The notes beneath the pieces are model-generated. The model was not told the DNA's origin. It saw only the letters and a list, made by a program, of their open reading frames with translations, and made no database searches. Made by a program: the position numbers and the translations under genes. Of a DNA stretch of 64,000 nt, positions 9,096-16,952 are shown piece after piece. The DNA is taken from contig NZ_LR027601.1 in assembly GCF_900605495.1 (NCBI RefSeq), forward strand, positions 333,417 to 397,416, read 5' to 3'. Position 1 is the stretch's first letter, and the number at the start of each line of letters is the position of its first letter. The stretch comes from Bacilliculturomica massiliensis. Lineage in GTDB: Bacteria > Bacillota > Clostridia > Peptostreptococcales > Anaerovoracaceae.

Positions 9096-10295
9096 ATGGA
9101 ATCAATCAAGAGATTATATAAGATAGGACGGGGGCCGTCCAGCTCCCACACCATGGGTCCCGACAGGGCAGCTTCCCTTTTTCGGGCGGAATACCCTCAG
9201 GCGGATGGGTATCGGGTGGTGCTGTACGGTTCGCTCTCGCAGACCGGCAAAGGGCATAAGACAGACGAGGCAGTGATCCGGGCGCTGGCGCCCGCTCCGG
9301 TGGAGGTGGTGTTCGACAAGGGAGGAACAGAGGGACTGCCCCACGAAAACACGATGGATTTCTTCGCCTTTCAGGGGAGTCGGGAGATCGGAAGGAGCCG
9401 GATCATGAGCGTGGGCGGCGGAGAGATCGTGGTGGAGGGAAAACCGCAGTACGCGCCGGAACACATTTACAGGGAAAAGAGCTTTGCGGAGATCGCGGAG
9501 TACTGTTACGCCAAGGGGATCCGCATCAGCGATTATGTGGAAGAGAATGAGGATGAAGATCTCTGGGATTATCTGATGGAAGTGTGGGTGACCATGAAAA
9601 GCTGCATCGGCGAAGGGCTGACTGCGGCGGGAATACTGGACGGCGGACTGAACGTGGAGCGGAAAGCCCGGGTGCTGTTCAATCAGCGGCACATCGACGA
9701 GAGCGATACGACCCGGGAGAACCGGCTGATCTGCGCCTACGCCTTTGCCGCCAGTGAGCAGAACGCGGGGGGCGGGATCGTCGTCACCGCGCCTACCTGC
9801 GGCGCCTGCGCAGTGGTTCCCAGCGTGCTTAAATACATGCAGGAGAAAAAAGGATTCTCAGACAGGCAGATCCTGCGGGCGCTGGCCACGGCGGGAATCA
9901 TCGGCACGCTGGTCAAGACGAACGCATCCATCAGCGGGGCGGAGTGCGGCTGTCAGGCGGAGATCGGAACGGCCTGCTCCATGGCGGCTGCAGCTCTGGC
10001 GGAGCTGTTTGAGATGGGGATCGATCAGATCGAGTACGCCGCCGAGGTCTCCATGGAACACATGCTGGGTCTCACCTGCGATCCGATCTGCGGACTGGTG
10101 CAGATACCCTGTATTGAGCGGAACTCCGTGGCGGCCATGCGCGCCATCAACGCGTTTTCTCTGGCAAATTTCCTCTCCAATACGCGAAAGATCTCCTTCG
10201 ACACGGTGGTGGAGACCATGTACCGGACGGGAAAGGACATGTCGGACCGGTACCGGGAGACTTCCCGGGGCGGTCTGGCGGAGATCTACCGATAG
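9096..10295 (+). CDS. sdaA: L-serine dehydratase, iron-sulfur type, single chain
   Basis: The enzyme converts L-serine to pyruvate and ammonia with an oxygen-labile [4Fe-4S] cluster. At 399 residues it joins the beta domain (N-terminal GRGPSSSHTMGP) to the alpha domain. Cysteines sit in TAPTCGACAVVP, ECGCQAEIG and LTCDPICGLVQIPC, the usual cluster region. The ATG at 9096 follows ACAGGAGAAA; the longer form starting at 9063 has no ribosome site. The gene stands alone and converges on the kinase gene at 10412. Confidence 0.92.
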   Translation: MESIKRLYKIGRGPSSSHTMGPDRAASLFRAEYPQADGYRVVLYGSLSQTGKGHKTDEAVIRALAPAPVEVVFDKGGTEGLPHENTMDFFAFQGSREIGRSRIMSVGGGEIVVEGKPQYAPEHIYREKSFAEIAEYCYAKGIRISDYVEENEDEDLWDYLMEVWVTMKSCIGEGLTAAGILDGGLNVERKARVLFNQRHIDESDTTRENRLICAYAFAASEQNAGGGIVVTAPTCGACAVVPSVLKYMQEKKGFSDRQILRALATAGIIGTLVKTNASISGAECGCQAEIGTACSMAAAALAELFEMGIDQIEYAAEVSMEHMLGLTCDPICGLVQIPCIERNSVAAMRAINAFSLANFLSNTRKISFDTVVETMYRTGKDMSDRYRETSRGGLAEIYR

Positions 10296-10411
10296 CTGTT
10301 CCGGCCGGCGCCTTTTCATCCACATGGGGCGGGAACAGGGCTGGGCAGTCAGACCGGATCAGGAGCCCCGCCGGGATCCCGATACGGATCCGCAGCAGGG
10401 ACTCTGTGCTT

Positions 10412-11554
10412 TTAGACTTCAGGCGGGTCCGTCCCCGGCAGCTCCACGCGAAATTCTACGCCGCCTTCCGGCAGATTGCGGGCGGAGACGGAACCACGGT
10501 GAAGCGCGACGATTTTGCTCACCATAGACAGCCCCAGCCCGTTTCCCACGGCGGAGCGGGAGGGGTCGTCCTGATAAAATTTTTCGAAGATGCGGGCCAG
10601 TCCTTTTTCACTGATGTGGGGACCGGTATTTGTTATGAGTATGATCACACCGCCTGACTGCGGCTGCAGTTTGACGGAGATCTGTCCCTTTTCAGGCGTA
10701 AATTTAACGGCGTTGTCCAGCAGATTCAGCCAGACCTGACTCAGCAGATTTTGGCTGCCGCAATAGTTGCAGTCCTCCATGTCCACTTCAAATTCCAGGT
10801 CCTTGGCTTCCCACTTGGGCTGCAGAATGAGAATGATGCGGCGGATCTGTTCACTGAGACCGAAGGTGACGGCGTCGGAGATGATTTTCTGGTTTTCCAG
10901 TCTGGAAAGGTTCAGAACACTGGTGGACAGGTCGGAAAGCCGTTCGGATTCGCTGATGATAATATTCAGATATTCTTCCCGTTCCTCCTCCGTGAGACCG
11001 GGATTTTTTAGAATGCGGGCGAATCCGCGGATGGAGGCGATGGGAGTTTTGAATTCGTGGGAGAAGTTGTTGATAAAATCTCCCCTCAGTATTTCCAGAC
11101 CCTGCAGCTCTTCGGCCATGGCATTGAAACTTCTGCAGAGCTCGTCCAGCTCTCCGCCGCTGTTTCGGACTTCCAGCCTGGTGCTGAAATTGCCGCCGGC
11201 TACCTCGCGCATGGCGTATATGACGCGGTGCAGGGGACGGAGGGGAAAGCGGCCGAAGAGCAGAGAGATGACGGTGCCCACCACGGTGCTGAGCACGGCG
11301 ATCATGATGATGACGCCGGGAAAGGCCGGCGGAGCCGGCTGGCTGATGATCCCCAGGTGGAGCAGCGTGAGGACCGTAAGGCCCATGATAAACATGGTAG
11401 CGGATATGACGACGAATATGACCGCGGACAGCATGATCTGAAGGCTGACGCCCCCGGGCTTGCGCGGCATATCGTTGGATCTGAAACCGTGGGAGACCGG
11501 GGCGTCCGCGGGTTCGTTCACGTATTCCGCTTCCGCGTTTTTGTCTCTTTTCAT
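10412..11554 (-). CDS. Membrane sensor histidine kinase next to the efflux pump
   Basis: The 380-residue kinase has two membrane segments (about 36-68 and 78-100), a very short outside loop and a HAMP domain. HisKA follows with H166 in FSHEFKTPIASIRGF, then a HATPase with NLLDNAVKFTPE, and GNGLGLSM as the G box. The tiny outside loop suggests membrane-embedded (BceS/intramembrane-like) sensing rather than a large ligand domain. AAGGAGAAC precedes the start. It lies 39 bp downstream of its response regulator in the same minus-strand operon, divergent from the RND genes it probably controls. Confidence 0.9.
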   Translation of the reverse strand: MKRDKNAEAEYVNEPADAPVSHGFRSNDMPRKPGGVSLQIMLSAVIFVVISATMFIMGLTVLTLLHLGIISQPAPPAFPGVIIMIAVLSTVVGTVISLLFGRFPLRPLHRVIYAMREVAGGNFSTRLEVRNSGGELDELCRSFNAMAEELQGLEILRGDFINNFSHEFKTPIASIRGFARILKNPGLTEEEREEYLNIIISESERLSDLSTSVLNLSRLENQKIISDAVTFGLSEQIRRIILILQPKWEAKDLEFEVDMEDCNYCGSQNLLSQVWLNLLDNAVKFTPEKGQISVKLQPQSGGVIILITNTGPHISEKGLARIFEKFYQDDPSRSAVGNGLGLSMVSKIVALHRGSVSARNLPEGGVEFRVELPGTDPPEV

Positions 11555-11593
11555 CTTTGTTCTCCTTCTGATTCTGACTTGCTGCCCCTGGGT

Positions 11594-12268
11594 CTATGCT
11601 TTTCTGACTGCTTTATAGCCAAGTCCGCGCACGGTCACCAGTTCGAACTCGGGGCAGTCCTCAAAGCGCTTGCGGAGCCGGTTGATATGTACGTTGACGG
11701 TAGCGTCGCCGCTCTCTGAGTCCATTCCCCATATTTCATCCATGAGCTGAAGTCGGGTAAAGATCTTGTCCGGGTAAGAGAGAAGTTTGTAAAGAAGGTA
11801 GAATTCTTTCTGGGGGAGGGTCTGCTTTTCTTCGCCCCATGCCACTGTAAGGGAATCGTAGTACAGCGTCAGGCTGCCGATGCTGAGCTTATTTTCAGCC
11901 GCGATGTGGGACCGGCGCAGGAGCGCTTTGATGCGCAGCAGCATTTCTTCTTCATCTACGGGTTTTGTCATGTAGTCGTCCGTTCCCATGAGAAAACCGG
12001 TTTTCATATCCTGGGGCAGCTGCTTTGCCGTTACCATTAAGATCGGAATAAAATTATCGGCGCTCCGCAGTTCCTTCGTAAAGCTGTAGCCGTTCATCCG
12101 CGGCATCATCACATCCAGCACGATGAGGTCGATATGCTGATGGTCCAGCAGTTCCAGGGCCTCCATGCCGTCCGCGGCAGTGCTGACCTGATAGCCGTTT
12201 TGTTCGAGGACTGCCGCCATCAGGCGCCTCGTATTTTTGTCGTCTTCCACGACCATGATGCGTGACAT
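11594..12268 (-). CDS. OmpR-family response regulator controlling the efflux locus
   Basis: The 224-residue regulator has acidic residues at E8, D9 and D10, phospho-acceptor D52 in LIVLDVMMP, K in MTKPVDEEE, and a C-terminal winged helix (about 128-222). The start is at 12268 because AGGAGG lies seven bases before it; the in-frame extension to 12457 is not supported. It is first in the operon with the kinase. The divergent gap toward the efflux genes carries paired direct repeats of 11-bp period, as expected for an OmpR-type dimer site. Confidence 0.92.
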   Translation of the reverse strand: MSRIMVVEDDKNTRRLMAAVLEQNGYQVSTAADGMEALELLDHQHIDLIVLDVMMPRMNGYSFTKELRSADNFIPILMVTAKQLPQDMKTGFLMGTDDYMTKPVDEEEMLLRIKALLRRSHIAAENKLSIGSLTLYYDSLTVAWGEEKQTLPQKEFYLLYKLLSYPDKIFTRLQLMDEIWGMDSESGDATVNVHINRLRKRFEDCPEFELVTVRGLGYKAVRKA

Positions 12269-12360
12269 GTGTTTTCCTCCTGTCCGGTCTGCCGGCAGTC
12301 TGTGAAACGGCCGCAGGGATCCGTTCCGTACCGCCTGTGTTTTTCTATTATTGTACCATA

Positions 12361-12430
12361 AAGATAAACGGAAGATAAACTGACGGAAAAAAAGTATGGC
12401 GCAGGCGTCCGGGTTTATTTTTAGTTTATC
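12361..12430. promoter_or_regulatory. Two pairs of 11-bp-spaced direct repeats in the divergent promoter region
   Basis: AAGATAAAC occurs at 12361 and 12372. The inverted sense GTTTAT occurs at 12413 and 12424. Each pair has exactly 11-bp spacing, one helical turn, which is the layout of OmpR/PhoB-type binding sites. It lies between the regulator (minus) and the RND operon (plus). Confidence 0.5.
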
Positions 12431-12501
12431 AACCTGCCGTAAACTGAATGAACTCAACGGAGGAAAGAAGAGGAAGAAACGAAAGGCAGGTATTGATCAG
12501 G

Positions 12502-13605
12502 ATGGAAAAGAAGATAAAATCGGGGCTGAGATCAAAGAAGGCGAAGGCGGCGCTGGCGGCCGTCATATTGCTGGTGCTGATCGCAGCCATCGTTCCGAGG
12601 TTTTCAAGGGGAGCGGAAAAAACGCCGGAGCAGGGGAATACAGTGCCCGTGGTGGAGGTACAGACGCCGCAGAGCGGAGTGATCCGCAATTCTGACGAGC
12701 TGATCGGCACCGTCGAACCCAGAGAATCGGCTTATGTTTATCCTCAGATCAGCGGCGAGCTGCTGAGCGTGGAAGTCAGGGCTGGAGACTATGTGGACGC
12801 GGGGCAGGTGCTCTGCACCATCGAGAATAACAATCAGCACACGGCAAAATCCAGTGTGGATACTGCCAGAGTCAACCTGGAGGATGCAAAAAGCAATCTG
12901 GAACGGATTCAACTGCTCTATGAAAACGGCGGGGTGTCCCTTGAAAGTTATGAACAGGCTCAGTCTGGATATAAGTCGGCGCAGATCCAGTACGACTCCG
13001 CCGTGAGCACATACGGCGATCAGGTGGCTTACAGCCAGATCACGGCGCCTATCAGCGGAAGAGTGGAGAGTTTTGATGTAAAAGCCCACGATAATGTAAA
13101 TGCGCAGACTCAGATCTGTGTCATCGCAGGCGGAGAAGAGAGGATCGTAAAATTTTCCGCCACGGAGACTGTGGCCGGCACCCTGTCCGCAGGGGATTAT
13201 GTAAAGGTGGAGAAGAACGGCGCTGCTTACGATGCTGTGATCTCGGAGATCAGCACGATGGTAAATAATGAGACGGGACTTTTTGAGATCGAGGCAGATG
13301 TGATCAAGGGAACGGGGCTGGCCACCAACGCGTCTGTCAAGGTGACGCTGGTATCGGAGGAATCTTCCGGCGGTCTGATCATTCCCATTGAGGCGGTGTA
13401 CTATGACGGCGGGAATGCTTACGTTTATACATATCGGGACGGTTTTGCCGAAAAGGTATTTGTGGAAACGGGACTGAACAGCGAGGACAGCGTGGAGATC
13501 ACCTCTGGCCTGACCGCGTCTGATCAGGTGATCGTGACCTGGGCTTCATCGCTGCGGGACGGCGCCGCCGTAAAGATCGGGCAGAACGGAGGCGCGGAAG
13601 AATAA
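12502..13605 (+). CDS. RND efflux periplasmic-adaptor-type subunit (HlyD family)
   Basis: This is the membrane-fusion protein of a tripartite-type pump, here in a Gram-positive setting. The 368 residues comprise a short inside tail, one membrane anchor (about 15-33) and a lipoyl half-motif. A coiled-coil hairpin follows (ARVNLEDAKSNLERIQLLYENG), then the second lipoyl half (ITAPISGRVESFDVKAHDNV) and a beta-barrel plus C-terminal domain. The start is uncertain; 12502 ATG is preferred, and TTG at 12493 or ATG at 12448 are possible. The stop is 1 bp from the pump gene, so the two are co-translated. Confidence 0.88.
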   Translation: MEKKIKSGLRSKKAKAALAAVILLVLIAAIVPRFSRGAEKTPEQGNTVPVVEVQTPQSGVIRNSDELIGTVEPRESAYVYPQISGELLSVEVRAGDYVDAGQVLCTIENNNQHTAKSSVDTARVNLEDAKSNLERIQLLYENGGVSLESYEQAQSGYKSAQIQYDSAVSTYGDQVAYSQITAPISGRVESFDVKAHDNVNAQTQICVIAGGEERIVKFSATETVAGTLSAGDYVKVEKNGAAYDAVISEISTMVNNETGLFEIEADVIKGTGLATNASVKVTLVSEESSGGLIIPIEAVYYDGGNAYVYTYRDGFAEKVFVETGLNSEDSVEITSGLTASDQVIVTWASSLRDGAAVKIGQNGGAEE

Positions 13606-13606
13606 G

Positions 13607-16600
13607 ATGGATTTTACGAGGACCATATTAAAACGCCCGGTGACCATTGCCATGGCGGTGCTCTGCCTGCTCTATTTTGGAATTTCTTCCGTCATGTCCA
13701 TGAAGCAGGAACTGACGCCGGAGATGGAAATGCCCATGCTCATCGTGGCCACAGTGTACGCCGGAGCCGGTCCGGAAGACGTGACGGAGCTGGTCACAAA
13801 GCCCATCGAGGATTCCGCCGGAACGCTGACCGGCGTAAAATCGGTCACATCCACTTCAAGCGACGGCTCATCCGTGGTGCTGCTGCAATATGAGTACGGA
13901 ACGGATACCGACAAGGCGTACGACGATCTGAAAAAGAAGATCGACACCCTGTCTGCGGCAGAGCTGCCCGATGACGCCGGCGATCCCATGATCATCGAGA
14001 TGAATATGAACGATACGGCGGTGCTGCAGCTGGTAGCAGACAATAAGGCGGTGTCCAATCTCTACAACTATGTGGATGAAAACGTTACGTCAGAGCTGGA
14101 GAAGCTTTCTTCCGTGGCGGAGGTGAACGTCACGGGCGGTCAGAAAGAGTACATCAGCATCAGCCTTCAGCGGGAAAAACTGGAACAGTACGGGCTGGAC
14201 ATGAGCGCGGTGGCAAACGCCGTGGCCGCGGCCGACCTGTCCTATCCGGCGGGGACAGTGCGCGTGGGAGATCAGGATCTCTCCGTCACCACATCGTCTG
14301 AATACGGCACGGTAGAGAGTCTGAAGCGGATCCCCATCAGCGCGGGCGGCGGGAACGTCATATATCTGAAGGATGTGGCTTCCATCCAGACCGCCCGGAA
14401 AGACGCGGACAGTATTGCCCGCTACAATGGAGAAGATACGATCTCCATCTCTGTAAAAAAACAACAGGAGAGCACGGCGCAGGATTGCTCCGCCGATGTG
14501 AGGAAAGCCATCGGAAACCTGATGAAAGCCGACCCGGATCTGAATATCACTGTTGTCAGCGATACCAGTCAGGATATCTCTGATTCGCTGAAATCGGTGG
14601 CTGAGACCATGGTGCTGGCAGTGATCATATCCATGGTCGTCATTTTCCTGTTTTTCGGGGACTGGAAAGCGTCGCTTATCGTAGGCACATCCATTCCCAT
14701 TTCGATCCTGACGGCTTTGATCCTGCTGAACTTCATGGGATTTTCCCTGAATATCATCACCATGGCGGCCATCGTCATGGGCGTGGGGATGATGGTCGAC
14801 AATTCCATCGTGGTGCTGGAGAGCTGCTTCCGGGTCACCGATCTGGGAGAGCGGGACAGCATCGATTACGAGAAGGGGGCGCTGGATGGGACCGGCGCGG
14901 TGCGATCCTCGATCCTCGGCTCGACGCTGACTACTTGCGTGGTATTCCTGCCGCTGGCCTTCATCGCGGGAATGAGCGGGCAGATGTTCAAGCCTCTGGG
15001 CTATACGATCGTATTCTGTATGGCGGCCTCTCTGATTTCCGCTGTGACCATCGTACCGCTTTGCTACAAGCTGTACCGGCCGCTGGTAAATCTCAATGCC
15101 CCCATGTACCGGCCCGTGGAGCGGCTGCAGGAGGGTTACCGCAGGCTGATGCGGGTGCTGCTGCCGAAGAAAAAGACCGTCATAGGCGCTTCGGTGGCGC
15201 TGCTGATCTGCGCTTTAGCTCTGGCGACGCAGCTGGGCTTTGAACTGATCCCTTCCGACGATACGGGCACGGTCAATGTGACTGTAGATCTGAAACCGGG
15301 ACTATCGGTGGAAAAAGCTGATCAGGTACTGGAACAAGTGGAAAAAATAATAGCCGGCGATCCGGATCTGGAAGACTATCTGGTCAGTTACGGAGGCAGC
15401 GGCCTGAGCCTGGGCAGCGGGAATTCGGCTTCCGTCACCGCGTATCTGAAAGACGACCGGAAACGTGATACGGAGGATGTGGCGGATGAGTGGGAACGGG
15501 AGCTTTCAGGACTCAGCAACTGCACCGTCACCGCGGAATCCGGATCTTCCATGAGCATGATGTCCGGCGGAAACGACTATGAACTGATCCTGCGGGGCAC
15601 GCAGTACGACGATTTGAAAGAATGTTCCGATCAGATCGTGGAGGAACTTTATCAGCGCAGCGAATTGTCCAATGTCCACTCTTCGCTGGAAAACGCGGCG
15701 TCCGTCATCGATATCAAGGTGGACGCCGTGATGGCGGCGGCCGAGGGAATGTCCCCCGCGCAGGTTGGAAAAGCCGTCAGCCAGATGGTGGGCGGCACGG
15801 AAGCGATGACCATGGACGTGGACGGCGACGAGTTCAGCGTTATGGTGGAGTATCCGGAGGATGCCTATGATACGCTGGAGAAGATCCGATCCGCCACCCT
15901 GTCCACCGGCAGCGGAAGCAGAGCGGCACTGCGGGATATCGCGGACATCGTCTACAAGGACAGCCCGTCCTCCATCGCACGCACGGATAAAGAATATGAG
16001 GTGACGGTCACCGCGCAGTTCGCAGGCAAAGTGAAGGACGCCCGGCGGCTCAGCGCGGAGATCCAGAAAGAAACGGTAGAGCCGAGGCTCGCCAACGGGA
16101 TCACCGTAGCCGCAAACTCCACAGACGAATCGATGAACGAAGAGTTTGCCAGCCTGTTTCAGGCCATCTTCACAGCGGTCTTCCTGCTTTTCGCCGTCAT
16201 GGCGGCGCAGTTTGAATCGCCGCGCTTCTCCATCATGGTCATGACGACCATACCCTTCAGCCTGATCGGCGCTTTCGGACTGATGTTTCTGCTGGGGGTC
16301 ACCGTCAGCATGACCTCCCTTCTGGGGTTCATGATGCTGATCGGAACAGTGGTAAATAACGGAATACTGTATATAGATACGGTAAATCAGATGCGCTGCA
16401 CCATGGACCTGAACACTGCTCTGGTCGAGGCGGGCGCACTGAGACTGAGGCCCATTCTGATGACAACGCTCACTACAGTCATCTCCATGGTGCCCATGAT
16501 GCTGTCCACCGACGGAAGCGCCAGCATGACCAGCGGCATCGCCGTGGTAAACGTGGGCGGTCTGATCGCCGGCACTGTACTGGCCCTGCTCATGCTGCCC

Positions 16601-16666
16601 GCGTACTACGCCGTAGTATGCAAAAAGGACAAGAAAAGAGATACGGCAGAGATCCTGCAGGAGTAA
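13607..16666 (+). CDS. RND multidrug/lipid efflux pump (AcrB/SwrC type)
   Basis: This 1019-residue inner-membrane transporter is close to the usual 1020-1050 length. The first membrane helix (about 11-30) is followed by a large porter domain starting with the TPEMEMPMLIV strand. Helices then run from about 335, including the proton-relay helix GVGMMVDNSIVVLE with D398. The second half repeats the pattern after about residue 525. Only one Asp is present where AcrB has two, as in many Gram-positive members. It is driven by the proton gradient. With the adaptor gene it forms an operon, probably induced by the divergent two-component system. Confidence 0.9.
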   Translation: MDFTRTILKRPVTIAMAVLCLLYFGISSVMSMKQELTPEMEMPMLIVATVYAGAGPEDVTELVTKPIEDSAGTLTGVKSVTSTSSDGSSVVLLQYEYGTDTDKAYDDLKKKIDTLSAAELPDDAGDPMIIEMNMNDTAVLQLVADNKAVSNLYNYVDENVTSELEKLSSVAEVNVTGGQKEYISISLQREKLEQYGLDMSAVANAVAAADLSYPAGTVRVGDQDLSVTTSSEYGTVESLKRIPISAGGGNVIYLKDVASIQTARKDADSIARYNGEDTISISVKKQQESTAQDCSADVRKAIGNLMKADPDLNITVVSDTSQDISDSLKSVAETMVLAVIISMVVIFLFFGDWKASLIVGTSIPISILTALILLNFMGFSLNIITMAAIVMGVGMMVDNSIVVLESCFRVTDLGERDSIDYEKGALDGTGAVRSSILGSTLTTCVVFLPLAFIAGMSGQMFKPLGYTIVFCMAASLISAVTIVPLCYKLYRPLVNLNAPMYRPVERLQEGYRRLMRVLLPKKKTVIGASVALLICALALATQLGFELIPSDDTGTVNVTVDLKPGLSVEKADQVLEQVEKIIAGDPDLEDYLVSYGGSGLSLGSGNSASVTAYLKDDRKRDTEDVADEWERELSGLSNCTVTAESGSSMSMMSGGNDYELILRGTQYDDLKECSDQIVEELYQRSELSNVHSSLENAASVIDIKVDAVMAAAEGMSPAQVGKAVSQMVGGTEAMTMDVDGDEFSVMVEYPEDAYDTLEKIRSATLSTGSGSRAALRDIADIVYKDSPSSIARTDKEYEVTVTAQFAGKVKDARRLSAEIQKETVEPRLANGITVAANSTDESMNEEFASLFQAIFTAVFLLFAVMAAQFESPRFSIMVMTTIPFSLIGAFGLMFLLGVTVSMTSLLGFMMLIGTVVNNGILYIDTVNQMRCTMDLNTALVEAGALRLRPILMTTLTTVISMVPMMLSTDGSASMTSGIAVVNVGGLIAGTVLALLMLPAYYAVVCKKDKKRDTAEILQE

Positions 16667-16700
16667 AATAAGATAATTACATTCAAATTCCTTTGATATG

Positions 16701-16746
16701 GGCGAGGGACGGACGGCTTTAGCCGGCTGTCCTTCGCCGTTTTTTT
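16701..16746 (+). terminator. Terminator of the RND operon
   Basis: GGCGAGGGAC....GCC pairs with GGC....GTCCTTCGCC across a TTTA loop. Seven T follow. Confidence 0.9.
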
Positions 16747-16952
16747 GGGGCCTGGAAACCGGCAGGCGTAAGGATGGGCACGCCAGCTTTTGTATGGCAT
16801 TTTGCGGTCCGTTGTGATAAAATATATGGGCACGTCCCACAGGACCTGCCGGCCGCGGCGCGGCGCTGTCCGCAAGAGACAGCCCATCCATATTCGGCGA
16901 ATGTGAAGGAACGCCGTGGCTGCATTTATAAAAGGAAGAGGAAACGACGAGC

